Positions 34,922 through 43,842 of a stretch of 64,000 bases of DNA are shown here, in pieces. The notes beneath the pieces are model-generated. The model did no database searches and had not been told where the DNA came from. It worked only from the letters and a program-made list of their open reading frames with translations. Position 1 is the first letter of the stretch, and every line of letters begins with the position of its first letter. This stretch comes from Austwickia sp. TVS 96-490-7B (GTDB lineage Bacteria; Actinomycetota; Actinomycetes; Actinomycetales; Dermatophilaceae), in NCBI RefSeq assembly GCF_019331795.1, contig NZ_JAHPZL010000001.1, positions 178,717 through 242,716 on the forward strand. Direction: 5' to 3'. The translations under genes were made by a program, and so were the position numbers.

Positions 34922-36367
34922 ATGGACGCGCTGGATCTGGCGCGATGGCAGTTTGCCATCACGACCGTTTATCACTTCTTCTTCGTGCCGATCACGATCG
35001 GACTGTCCGGCATCGTCGCCGGCTTCCACGTGGCGTGGGTCCGCGGGCACAACCCGCAGATGTACAAGCTGACCAAGTTCTTCGGGAAGCTGTTTGTCAT
35101 CAACTTCGCGCTCGGCCTGGTCACCGGAATCGTCCAAGAGTTCCAGTTTGGCATGAACTGGTCGGACTATTCCCGTTTCGTGGGCGACATTTTCGGCGCC
35201 CCCCTGGCATTCGAAGCCCTGCTGACCTTCTTCTTGGAGTCCACCTTCCTGGGGCTGTGGATCTTCGGCTGGGGCCGCATCCCGGAGAAGCTGCACGCCC
35301 TGACCATGTGCCTGGTGCATCTGGGCACTGTGATGAGCGCCTTCTTCATCCTGTCGGCCAACTCGTTCATGCAGAACCCGGTCGGGTTCACCTTCAACCC
35401 CAAGACCAACCGCGCTGAACTCACCGATTTCGTTGCGGTGCTCACCAATAAGGTGCAGCTGGTCACGTTCCCGCATGTCATCTTCGCGGCGTACATGACC
35501 GCTGGAGCTGTCGTCATGGGCGTGGCGCTGTGGCACCTGCGTCGGCCAAACCTCGGTGACAACGCCAGCATGTATCGCAAGGCCACCCGGGTGGGTGCTG
35601 TGGTGACTCTGGTCGCCTCGCTGGGCGTCATGATCAGCGGTGACCTGCAGGGCAAGATCATGACCGAAGTGCAGCCCATGAAGATGGCCGCCGCCGAAGG
35701 GATTTACGAATCCCAGTCGCACGCGCCGTTCTCCGTGCTGTCCATCGGATCGTTGGATGGCACCAAAGCCACCCGCATCATCGAGGTTCCCGGCCTGCTG
35801 TCCTTCCTGGGCCACGGCGACTTCAACGCCGAGGTCAAGGGCATCAACCCGCTGCGCGACGAGGCCAAAGCCAAGTTCACTGGCGGAAAGTTCACCAGCG
35901 ACAGTTCCACGTCGTACACCCCGAACATCCCCACCACCTACTGGACTTTCCGGTTCATGATGGGCTTCGGCTTTGCCGGGACGGCCGCCTCGCTGCTCGT
36001 GCTGTGGGCCACCCGCAAGAACGCCGGCGAGAAAGCCCTCGCCCCGCGATGGTGGCACTGGGTCGCTGTGGCAACCCCCTTCCTGCCGCTCCTGGGCAAC
36101 TCTTTCGGATGGATCTTCACCGAAATGGGTCGCCAGCCGTGGATTGTGAACGGGCTCATGACCGTGCAGCACGCCGTATCCCCGTCAGTCAGCTCCGGCG
36201 AGGTGCTGTTCTCGATGATCGTTTACACACTGCTGTACGCCGCCCTGGCTGTCGTCGAGGTCAAGCTCTTCCTGAAATACGTGCGGATGGGCGCTGAAGC
36301 CGTCCCCGAGCCAGGTCACGAACCTGAGCACGACGACACCGATGCTCCCCTGGCCTACGCCTACTGA
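34922..36367 (+). CDS. cydA: cytochrome bd ubiquinol/menaquinol oxidase subunit I
   Basis: The product is 481 aa. ATG 34922 follows AGGAGG. It shows LDLARWQFAITTVYHFFFVP (haem His 18), GIVQEFQFGMNWSDYS, FFLESTFLGLWIFGW, and later GFRFMMGFG-type and GRQPWIV..LMT stretches (GWIFTEMGRQPW). The Q-loop is short, as in the menaquinol-using type common in actinobacteria. It holds the quinol site and haems b558, b595 and d in the membrane, giving high-affinity respiration at low oxygen. cydB follows after 24 bases. Confidence 0.95.
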   Translation: MDALDLARWQFAITTVYHFFFVPITIGLSGIVAGFHVAWVRGHNPQMYKLTKFFGKLFVINFALGLVTGIVQEFQFGMNWSDYSRFVGDIFGAPLAFEALLTFFLESTFLGLWIFGWGRIPEKLHALTMCLVHLGTVMSAFFILSANSFMQNPVGFTFNPKTNRAELTDFVAVLTNKVQLVTFPHVIFAAYMTAGAVVMGVALWHLRRPNLGDNASMYRKATRVGAVVTLVASLGVMISGDLQGKIMTEVQPMKMAAAEGIYESQSHAPFSVLSIGSLDGTKATRIIEVPGLLSFLGHGDFNAEVKGINPLRDEAKAKFTGGKFTSDSSTSYTPNIPTTYWTFRFMMGFGFAGTAASLLVLWATRKNAGEKALAPRWWHWVAVATPFLPLLGNSFGWIFTEMGRQPWIVNGLMTVQHAVSPSVSSGEVLFSMIVYTLLYAALAVVEVKLFLKYVRMGAEAVPEPGHEPEHDDTDAPLAYAY

Positions 36368-36391
36368 GTCGGGGCGAAGGAGAGAACTGTC

Positions 36392-37438
36392 ATGAGCTAC
36401 GAAATGCTGCAGAACCTGTGGTTCCTGCTGATCGCCGTCCTGTGGATCGGTTACTTCTGCCTTGAAGGCTTCGACATGGGCGTCGGCATGCTCATGGGGA
36501 TCCTGGGCAAAGACCCCGAGGGCGACCCCGAGGAGAGCGAGCGCCGTAAGCGCCTGCTCATCACGACCATTGGCCCGCACTGGGATGGCAATGAGGTGTG
36601 GCTACTCACCGCGGGTGGGGCGACCTTCGCGGCGTTCCCGCACTGGTATGCCACCTTGTTTGCTGGTTTTTATCTGCCGCTGCTGCTGATCTTGGTGGCG
36701 CTGATTCTGCGGGCCATGGGTCTGGAGTACCGCGGCAAGGGTGAGAGCGAGACGTGGCGTCGTAACTGGGACTACTGCATCATCGGCGGCTCTTTTGTGC
36801 CGGCGCTGCTGTGGGGTGTGGCCTTTGCCAACATCGTCAACGGGGTGCCATTGGACAGCGCCACGATGGAGTTCACCGGCAACGTATTCACGTTGTTGAA
36901 CCCGTTGGGTCTGATCGGTGGCTTGACCACGTTGTTCCTGTTCCTGACGCATGGGGCGTTCTTTGTGGCGCTGAAAACTGAGGGCGACATTCGTCACCAA
37001 GCCCGGGCTGTGGCGATGAAGTCCGGTCTGGCGACGGCGGTCCTTGCTGTGGTGTTCCTGTCCTGGACCAATGTCAACACTGGCAACAAGCCGCTGGCGT
37101 GGGCGTTGACCGCACTGTCCGCGGTGTGCCTGCTCGCGGCGTTGTGGGCGGCGAAGCTGGGTCGTGAGGGATGGGCGTTCACGGGGACCTTCACCTGTAC
37201 GACGTTGGGTGTGGCCAGCCTGTTTGTGGCGCTGTTCCCCAATGTGATGCCCAACTCGATCGCAGGTCAGACTGGCTTGACCATCGCGAATGCGTCCAGT
37301 TCGGAGTACACCTTGCAGATCATGACGGGCGCTGCGGTGGTCTTTGTGCCGATCGTGCTCGCCTACCAGATCTGGACGTACTGGGTGTTCCGTCGTCGCC
37401 TGAGCACCAAGCACATTCCTGCTCCGGCACATTACTGA
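36392..37438 (+). CDS. cydB: cytochrome bd oxidase subunit II
   Basis: The product is 348 aa with about nine membrane segments. It begins LQNLWFLLIAVLWIGYFCLE, then GFDMGVGML, TIGPHWDGNEVWLLTAGGA and AFPHWYATLF, all diagnostic of CydB. It pairs with CydA to form the oxidase. ATG 36392 has AAGGAGAG upstream. A hairpin terminator follows, so the two oxidase genes may be transcribed apart from cydDC. Confidence 0.95.
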   Translation: MSYEMLQNLWFLLIAVLWIGYFCLEGFDMGVGMLMGILGKDPEGDPEESERRKRLLITTIGPHWDGNEVWLLTAGGATFAAFPHWYATLFAGFYLPLLLILVALILRAMGLEYRGKGESETWRRNWDYCIIGGSFVPALLWGVAFANIVNGVPLDSATMEFTGNVFTLLNPLGLIGGLTTLFLFLTHGAFFVALKTEGDIRHQARAVAMKSGLATAVLAVVFLSWTNVNTGNKPLAWALTALSAVCLLAALWAAKLGREGWAFTGTFTCTTLGVASLFVALFPNVMPNSIAGQTGLTIANASSSEYTLQIMTGAAVVFVPIVLAYQIWTYWVFRRRLSTKHIPAPAHY

Positions 37439-37495
37439 TCGATGTCGGGTCGGTCCGTTGATGATCTGATCGGCCCGTGGTCACGGTGTGATGTG

Positions 37496-37533
37496 CAGCG
37501 TCGGGTTCGCCTCGTGGGGCGGGCCCGACGCTG
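37496..37533 (+). terminator. terminator after cydB
   Basis: CAGCGTCGGG (37496-37505) pairs perfectly with CCCGACGCTG (37524-37533), 57 bases past the cydB stop, followed by a pyrimidine-rich stretch (TGTGTTCTCTCCCC). Confidence 0.7.
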
Positions 37534-37725
37534 TGTGTTCTCTCCCCTTGGATGCATGTCCGGGACATGATGACCCGCTATTCGCCAAGAATGCTGTCGT
37601 GGAAGGCTGCTGCCTTCTCCTGAGGTGTGCCTTGAGCATGGGAGGCGTGTTGAGGCGCCTGATCGATGTCCTGCCGGGGGACCCCCCATTCGGTCCGAAC
37701 CCAGAAATCTGGTGAACTAGCTTCC

Positions 37726-39336
37726 GTGAAGCCTTTCGACCCTCGCCTGTTGCGCGTCGTGCCTGACAGCAGAGCCGGGATCGTGGGGCTGCTCGCTCTC
37801 GGAGCGGTCCAAGGGCTGGCCGCCATTGGGCAGGCGTTCGCCATCGCTGCGTTGGTCGTCGCTGTCGCGCAGAACGCTCCGTGGTGGCCTGCGGCGACAG
37901 CCACGGCTGTCGCTTTCGCCGTACGAGCGCTTGCGACTGGGGTGACTGAGGTCGTGGCGGTACGGACCGGGGTGGCAGTGTCCGGGGCGATACGGCGGTT
38001 GCTGTTGACTGCGGCGTTGCATCGGGATGCGGCTTCGCGGGATGCCGGGGCGCGGCTGTTGACGTTGGCGACGCAGGGCGCGACGAGTATCGAACCGTAT
38101 GTCGCCCGCTACCTTCCCACCTTGGCGAATGCGGCGATCTTGCCGCCTGCGGCGATCTTGGCGATGCTGCTCCTGGATTGGCGCACGGGTCTCATCCCCG
38201 TGCTGACGGTGCCCTTGTTGCCGTTATTTGCCGCGTTGATCGGGTCAGCGACTGCCGAAGCCACCCAGCGGCGGTGGCGCACGTTGGCGGGGTTGTCTGG
38301 CCATTTCCTTGACGTGATGCGGGGGTTACCTACGCTGGTCACGTACGGTCGGGCGCGACGCCAGACGGAGACGATCCGTACGGTCAGCCATCAGCATCGT
38401 GCCGCGACGGTTCGGACGTTGCGGTTGGCATTTGTCAGTTCGGCCGCGTTGGAGTTGTTGGCGACCATTTCGGTGGCGATCGTGGCGGTCTGGGTGGGCA
38501 TCCAGCTTGCCGAGGATCAGATGTCGTTGGCGTTGGCGATGCCGTTGATCCTGTTGGCGCCGGAGGCGTATTGGCCGATCAGGCGGGTCGGGGCCGAATT
38601 CCACAATGCCGCTGATGGGGCAAATGCCCTGGATGCGGTGTTGCAGGAGTTGGGTGAGCAACCCGCAGCGGTGGAGTCAGCTCGGGTGACGGGGGTGTCC
38701 GAGCCGCAGCAGACCGCGCCGGTGCGGTTGCGCGGGGTGCGGTATGCCTACGGCGAGGGCCTTCCCGTGATCCTTGACGGCATTGACGCTGACCTGCCGT
38801 CACCAGGACTAACGGTGATGATCGGGCCGTCCGGGGTGGGTAAGACCACGTTGGTGGAGATCGTGGCGGGGTTGCGTCAACCGGATGCGGGCACCGTCGA
38901 GGCACCGCCAGCGCATCTGATCACTCAACGCCCGTTCCTGGCGGCGGCGACGCTGCGGGACAACCTGCTGTTGGGCTGCGCGGGCCGATCTGGGGGGATG
39001 CCCACTGATGGGCATCTGCGCAAAGCGTTGGCCGATGTGGGATTGACTGACATGGTGCGTTCGCTGCCGTTGGGGTTGGACACCCCGGTCGGTGACGATG
39101 GTTTCGGGTTGTCTGCTGGTCAGCGGGCCCGGATCGCGTTGGCTCGGGCTGTGCTGGCTGATCCGCCGATGGTGGTCCTGGACGAACCGACCGCCCACCT
39201 GGATCGGGAAGCGGAAGCTCTGATCGATGATCTGGTGGTGTCCATGTCGCGCACCCGCCCGGTGGTGGTGGTGACGCATCGTCAGGGGCTGTTACGGCGC
39301 GCTGATCGTGTCCTCGATCTGGGAGGTGGCGCATGA
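37726..39336 (+). CDS. cydD: ABC exporter CydD subunit
   Basis: The product is 536 aa from GTG 37726. A six-helix membrane domain (about 1-310) precedes the ATPase: Walker A GPSGVGKTT, signature LSAGQRARIALARA, Walker B VVLDEPTAHLD, H-loop VTHRQ. It works as a heterodimer with CydC to export glutathione/cysteine-type thiols or haem-related compounds needed to assemble cytochrome bd. It overlaps cydC by 4 bases. The ribosome site is weak, so the start is uncertain by a few codons. Confidence 0.9.
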   Translation: MKPFDPRLLRVVPDSRAGIVGLLALGAVQGLAAIGQAFAIAALVVAVAQNAPWWPAATATAVAFAVRALATGVTEVVAVRTGVAVSGAIRRLLLTAALHRDAASRDAGARLLTLATQGATSIEPYVARYLPTLANAAILPPAAILAMLLLDWRTGLIPVLTVPLLPLFAALIGSATAEATQRRWRTLAGLSGHFLDVMRGLPTLVTYGRARRQTETIRTVSHQHRAATVRTLRLAFVSSAALELLATISVAIVAVWVGIQLAEDQMSLALAMPLILLAPEAYWPIRRVGAEFHNAADGANALDAVLQELGEQPAAVESARVTGVSEPQQTAPVRLRGVRYAYGEGLPVILDGIDADLPSPGLTVMIGPSGVGKTTLVEIVAGLRQPDAGTVEAPPAHLITQRPFLAAATLRDNLLLGCAGRSGGMPTDGHLRKALADVGLTDMVRSLPLGLDTPVGDDGFGLSAGQRARIALARAVLADPPMVVLDEPTAHLDREAEALIDDLVVSMSRTRPVVVVTHRQGLLRRADRVLDLGGGA

Positions 39337-41126
39337 CCCCGCAGCCGTCCGCTGCCGATGGGAAGCGCACTGGATCGTCAGGGTCGACGACCGGTGGCGA
39401 TGACGCTGCGGTCCCGGGTCGGGTCGGGGGTCGACCACGGATCGTCCCAGGGGTGATGTCTGCCGCGTTGGTCGGTGGGGTCGCTCTGACGTGCGGGGTG
39501 GCGTTGACGACGACGGCCGGGTGGTTGATCGTTGCGGCGTCGTACCATCCGCAGATTTTGACGTTATTGGCGGCGATCGTGCTAGTCCGGGCGGTGGGGA
39601 TCGCTCGGCCCGCGTTGCGGTACGTCGAGCGGGTCCGCAGCCACGACGCCGCATTGCGGTTTCTCGCTGATGAGCGGGCCCGCACGTATGAACGGTTGAT
39701 CCCGCTGACTCCGGCGCGGCTGGGTCGGCGTAGCCGCGGTGATGTGTTGGCCGGAGTGGTCGATGACTTGGACGACATCGCGTATGCCCAGGTGCGTGTA
39801 GTGGTGCCATTCGTCGCGTTGGTGGTGACGGCAGGGTTAGCAGCGTTAGCCAATGCCGTCATCCTGTTCCCCGCTGCGGCCGTGACCTTGTCCACAGCGG
39901 CGTGCACCTTGGTGGTGGGATGGGTCGACCATCGTCTGGAAAGCCGACGCCAGGAAGCGGTGGTCGCGGCACGCGCCGAGGTGTCTCGGGTCTCGACGCT
40001 CATCACGGACAATGCGTTGGAGATCGCCGCGATTGGTGCGCAAGCCAGTGCCACACAATGGTTGGACGACGCACAGGCTGCCTTAGGGCGGGCGTTGCGC
40101 AGCCAGTCTTGGGGCCGTGCGGTCGGAGTGACACTAGTGCCGCTGGTGACGGTGGCCCACGCTGCCGTCATGGCCGCGGTGGTGTCGACATGGGTGCCGC
40201 AGGGGTTGCCTACCCCATTGGCGGCGTTCCTCCTGTTGACCCCGATCGCGTTGGGCGAGGTGACTGCGGCTATCCCAGATGCGGTGGGTGCCGCGGCCCG
40301 CGCTCGTGGTGCTGCTCACCGGCTGGATACCTTGCTGAATCAGACTGCTGCGGTGCGTGACCCAGCGACGGTGGCGCCGACCTTGGCGGTCGGTCCTGGT
40401 GGGGTCACTCCCCCACCGGTGTCCTGGCGTGATTCTGGTGGACACGACACTGTCCCGCCGGAGTTGTCCTTGGACCGGGTCACCGCGTCGTGGGATGGTG
40501 AACGCGCCGCGATGCAACGACTGTCCACGGCGATCAAGCCGGGACGTCATGTCGCTGTGGTCGGACCGAATGGTTCCGGAAAGTCGACTTTGTTGGCGGT
40601 CTTGGCCCGCCATATCGATCCGGCCAGCGGTGCTTATCGCGTCGATGGGGAAGATGTCACCCGATTGGCCTTAAGCCAGGTACGGGCGCACCTCGCGGTC
40701 GTAGATGATGAACCGCACGTGTTTGCCTCGTCGTTGCGGGAAAACATGCGTTTCGCGCTGCCGGACTGTTCTGATGCCCAGATCGAATCAGCCTTGCAGC
40801 TGGCAGGTTTGCACCCGTGGTATTCAGGGCTCCCAGAGGGGTTGGATACCCGATTGGGCTCCGGCGGTCAGGGCGTATCCGGCGGAGAAAGAGCTCGACT
40901 GTCCATCGCCCGGGCCGTGCTCTCTCACCGCCCAGTGCTGTTGCTGGACGAGCCGGTAGCCCATCTGGACCATCCCACGGCGGTTGCGGTGATGGCTGAT
41001 GTCCGTCGGTCCAGTCAGGGCCGCACTGTCGTGGTGGTCGCCCACCGCGCCGAAGGCATTGACAACGCGGACGAGGTGCTGGATCTGACTCCTGAAGCAC
41101 CGACCCCACTGGCGGGGCCTCGGTGA
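39333..41126 (+). CDS. cydC: ABC exporter CydC subunit
   Basis: The product is 597 aa. ATG 39333 overlaps the end of cydD. The first 35 residues are hydrophilic. Membrane domain to about 340 with RPALRYVERVRSHDAALRFL, a typical CydC stretch. The ATPase has Walker A GPNGSGKST, Q-loop and signature VSGGERARLSIARA, Walker B LLLDEPVAHLD and VVVAHRAEG. It completes the CydDC exporter. An internal Pro/Gly stretch (about 345-375) separates the two domains. Confidence 0.9.
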   Translation: MTPQPSAADGKRTGSSGSTTGGDDAAVPGRVGGRPRIVPGVMSAALVGGVALTCGVALTTTAGWLIVAASYHPQILTLLAAIVLVRAVGIARPALRYVERVRSHDAALRFLADERARTYERLIPLTPARLGRRSRGDVLAGVVDDLDDIAYAQVRVVVPFVALVVTAGLAALANAVILFPAAAVTLSTAACTLVVGWVDHRLESRRQEAVVAARAEVSRVSTLITDNALEIAAIGAQASATQWLDDAQAALGRALRSQSWGRAVGVTLVPLVTVAHAAVMAAVVSTWVPQGLPTPLAAFLLLTPIALGEVTAAIPDAVGAAARARGAAHRLDTLLNQTAAVRDPATVAPTLAVGPGGVTPPPVSWRDSGGHDTVPPELSLDRVTASWDGERAAMQRLSTAIKPGRHVAVVGPNGSGKSTLLAVLARHIDPASGAYRVDGEDVTRLALSQVRAHLAVVDDEPHVFASSLRENMRFALPDCSDAQIESALQLAGLHPWYSGLPEGLDTRLGSGGQGVSGGERARLSIARAVLSHRPVLLLDEPVAHLDHPTAVAVMADVRRSSQGRTVVVVAHRAEGIDNADEVLDLTPEAPTPLAGPR

Positions 41127-41289
41127 AGATACCGCGCAGCGAATCGCGGTGACCTGTGCCAACAGTCCGTCAACGAGCACGCCCTAGAGCTCTACGGGTG
41201 TCTCGAGGCACGGACTATCGGCACCGTATGGCGCCGGGCCGTCGGTATGACACAGTGGTGATCACACCCATTTCCAGGAGGTACCCCTG

Positions 41290-42213
41290 ATGAGCGACAG
41301 CCAGGGCCACGGCGGGCCTTCGAGCGCCCACCCCAACCAGCCCCATCCTGAAGGGCGCGTGCCTGCGGGGCCCAGCCCCACCCCCGCTGCGGAGGCCGAG
41401 GAGTCGCACCAGTCGGCGCCAGCGCCGCAACCGTCTGCGGCAGAGACGGCAGACGCCGAATCCGGGGTGCATCCGGGATGGGGAGCTCAGCCTCAGACGA
41501 GTTATGAGAGCGCGTCGTCGGGCGGATGGGGGACCCCTGGTCACGCCGAATCAGGGCCGCTGCGGTTGAATGTCCCCTCTGAGCAGCAGGCACGCGCCAC
41601 GAGCACACCGCAGAGCGGATCAGCGCCAGCTGCTCCCGCGGCGCCGAAGCCGGGTGAGGCGGCGTCGCCGTACGGTCAGCAAGCTGCACCCATGGGGGGC
41701 TACCAGCAGAGCAGCTATCCGCAGCAAGCCGGATATGCCGCTCCAGGGTCATACCCGCAGCAGAGCAGCTATCAGCCCCCTCAGTTTGGCGGGTATCCGC
41801 AGCAGGGTGTTCCGGGTGCGCCGACCGGTGCACAGACTGCGCCAGGGGCTCAGCCAGGTGGGCAGCAGTGGGGCTGGCACGAGTCACCACAGTTTGGTAC
41901 GCCGTCGGCACCGGCACATCACGACGGTTTCGGCGCGATGCTCGACTTTTCCTTCTCATCGCGAGCGACCCGGGCGTTAGCTCCGGTGTTGTTCTGGGTG
42001 GTCGTGATGTGGGCAGTCATCGATATCATCACCGCGCTCCAGCATTTGCTGAATACGGCTCCGTATTCAGCTCCGACAGCCATCCTCGCCACGATGTTCA
42101 TCAGCGCCATCTTTTGGGGTGTCGTGAAGGTGACGGTGGCCCGGTTGTTCCTCGAACTGTGCGTCAACTTGACTGACATGGCTGCGGCGTTGAAGGACTC
42201 GGACTCGCAGTGA
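41290..42213 (+). CDS. DUF4282 membrane protein with disordered N-terminus
   Basis: The product is 307 aa. ATG 41290 follows AGGAGG. The first 205 residues are low-complexity, rich in Gln, Tyr, Pro and Gly, with repeated SSYPQQ and GYPQQ units. The C-terminal 90 residues are a DUF4282 domain with two membrane helices (ALAPVLFWVVVMWAVIDI and AILATMFISAIFWGVVKV). Function unknown. It overlaps the phosphatase gene by 4 bases, suggesting a functional link. Confidence 0.75.
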   Translation: MSDSQGHGGPSSAHPNQPHPEGRVPAGPSPTPAAEAEESHQSAPAPQPSAAETADAESGVHPGWGAQPQTSYESASSGGWGTPGHAESGPLRLNVPSEQQARATSTPQSGSAPAAPAAPKPGEAASPYGQQAAPMGGYQQSSYPQQAGYAAPGSYPQQSSYQPPQFGGYPQQGVPGAPTGAQTAPGAQPGGQQWGWHESPQFGTPSAPAHHDGFGAMLDFSFSSRATRALAPVLFWVVVMWAVIDIITALQHLLNTAPYSAPTAILATMFISAIFWGVVKVTVARLFLELCVNLTDMAAALKDSDSQ

Positions 42214-42773
42214 GCAAGATCTCATCGGACGGTGCTGTCACTGGGCGGAGGCGACCGTTCCGAGTGTGTGTGGTGTGCTCCGGCAACATCTGCCGCTCCC
42301 CGATGGGAGAGGTGGTGCTCCGCTCGATGCTCGACGACGCTGGCTTAGCGGCCCTGGTCGAGGTGGACTCGGCAGGAACCGGTGGCTGGCACGCTGGTGA
42401 CGGTGCGGATCCTCGGGCGGTGGCTGCGTTAGCGCGAGCGGGGTATGACGGGTCATCCCATGTCGCTCGGGAGTATGACCTCGCCTGGTTCGACGTCCAC
42501 GACCTGATCCTCGCGGCTGATGAGGGGCATGTTCGTCAGTTACGACGATGGGCAGATCAGGCTGGAGTGCCGGTGGGTCCCCGACATGCCGGTGGCGACG
42601 TAGAGATCGAGCTGTTGCGTCGGTACGATCCGCAGGCTCGCGCGGCAGGTGATATCGGTCTAGACGATCCGTATTACGGGAACGCCGAAGACTTCGAGCG
42701 ATGCCTGGCCCAGGTCGAGAAGGCGTGCCGGGGTGTGGTGGTGCATCTCCAGGGAGTCTTAGCGGACCGCTGA
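42210..42773 (+). CDS. low-molecular-weight protein-tyrosine phosphatase
   Basis: The product is 187 aa, start GTG 42210 inside the DUF4282 stop. Catalytic loop VCSGNICRSPMGE gives the C-X4-C-R-S motif; the general acid Asp lies in LDDPYYG near the C-terminus. It hydrolyses phosphotyrosine in the cytosol and can also act as arsenate reductase in some relatives. The first 15 residues are hydrophilic and may not be translated if a later start is used. Confidence 0.9.
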   Translation: MSKISSDGAVTGRRRPFRVCVVCSGNICRSPMGEVVLRSMLDDAGLAALVEVDSAGTGGWHAGDGADPRAVAALARAGYDGSSHVAREYDLAWFDVHDLILAADEGHVRQLRRWADQAGVPVGPRHAGGDVEIELLRRYDPQARAAGDIGLDDPYYGNAEDFERCLAQVEKACRGVVVHLQGVLADR

Positions 42774-42968
42774 GTGAATCCCCGCTGCGTCATCTCGTCA
42801 CATTCGTCACTGGCGCAGCGGAGTTCACCACAGGCCTCACCGGTGCTGAGAGAGGGGCGGGGTCTGGCACGTTGCGGGCAGATTGTCCCGACTCGTCCCT
42901 GGTGGATATGTCATCATTCTTCAGGTCGGTCGTCCGACCGGGCGAGAGCCCCTGGAAGAAGGTGGCCC

Positions 42969-43796
42969 ATGGGTGACGAGTTGTGGTCGATCGAGGACTT
43001 CGAGAACGTCCTGTGGGATTACGGCATCTCCCTGCCATTTCCGTTGCATCTGGGGCCGTCAGGGCCAGTGGGGGTGTCCACATCGCGCAGCCGGACCGGC
43101 CGTCGCGTCGAGGACGACATTGACGCGTTGACCCAGCGATGGGGGCCCCTCAGGACTCGACACTTGCTCACGTTGGTGTCCACTCTGCGGACAACAGTCA
43201 GTTCAGCTTTCCTCTATGTGGTCGCTGAAGATCGGGACGAATTCGACTCCCGGGTGACAGCTACCGCCATCGTCGGCGATGACCGGCCCATCGTGGTGGT
43301 TGAGTCACCGACCGGGATCTGGATCACCATGACGCCTTGGGACCGCCTCGGCACGATGTTGGCCGGCTTCCTGCCGCAGATCCCGTCGTGGTCTTTCCCG
43401 ACGCTGTCGGTGCGTGCTGAAGGACTCCAATCGATCGCGGAGATGACCACCCGTTCCGTGCCTGCCGCCACCATCGATCGAGCCATGGCCCGGGAGGGAT
43501 TCCCGATGGGGCTCTACCGGATGATGGAGAAAATCTCTGAGCGCACCGTCGCGCACGGGTTCTTCGGCGCCGCCCGTGAGGATCGTGAGGGTCGGCAGCT
43601 CGGCGATATCGCCGGTGATTTCGTGGCCGCACCCCACGGTGGGTTTGTGCGGGTACAGGAAGGCGGCCGGATTCTGTTTGAGCCGTTGGAGCCGACAGCC
43701 CTGCCATCCTTGCTGGTCCGGTGTTTAGCCAGCGTCCCCGCAGCTCGTAGCTCTGCGGAAGAGCTTCGATCTCCGGTGGTCAGCAGAGTCCACTGA
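42969..43796 (+). CDS. hypothetical protein, possible EspG-like
   Basis: The product is 275 aa. ATG 42969 follows AAGG with a 7-base spacer; longer starts add unlikely sequence. It begins LWSIEDFENVLWDYGISLPF and later has VAHGFFGAAREDREGRQLGD, reminiscent of ESX-secretion EspG-type chaperones. The match is partial and no ESX genes are in the window. The protein is soluble and mixed alpha/beta. Treat the family call as tentative. Confidence 0.4.
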   Translation: MGDELWSIEDFENVLWDYGISLPFPLHLGPSGPVGVSTSRSRTGRRVEDDIDALTQRWGPLRTRHLLTLVSTLRTTVSSAFLYVVAEDRDEFDSRVTATAIVGDDRPIVVVESPTGIWITMTPWDRLGTMLAGFLPQIPSWSFPTLSVRAEGLQSIAEMTTRSVPAATIDRAMAREGFPMGLYRMMEKISERTVAHGFFGAAREDREGRQLGDIAGDFVAAPHGGFVRVQEGGRILFEPLEPTALPSLLVRCLASVPAARSSAEELRSPVVSRVH

Positions 43797-43842
43797 GCTG
43801 ACCCGCGCCAGGGTTGTCGGCTGACGATGGGAGGATGACGCT

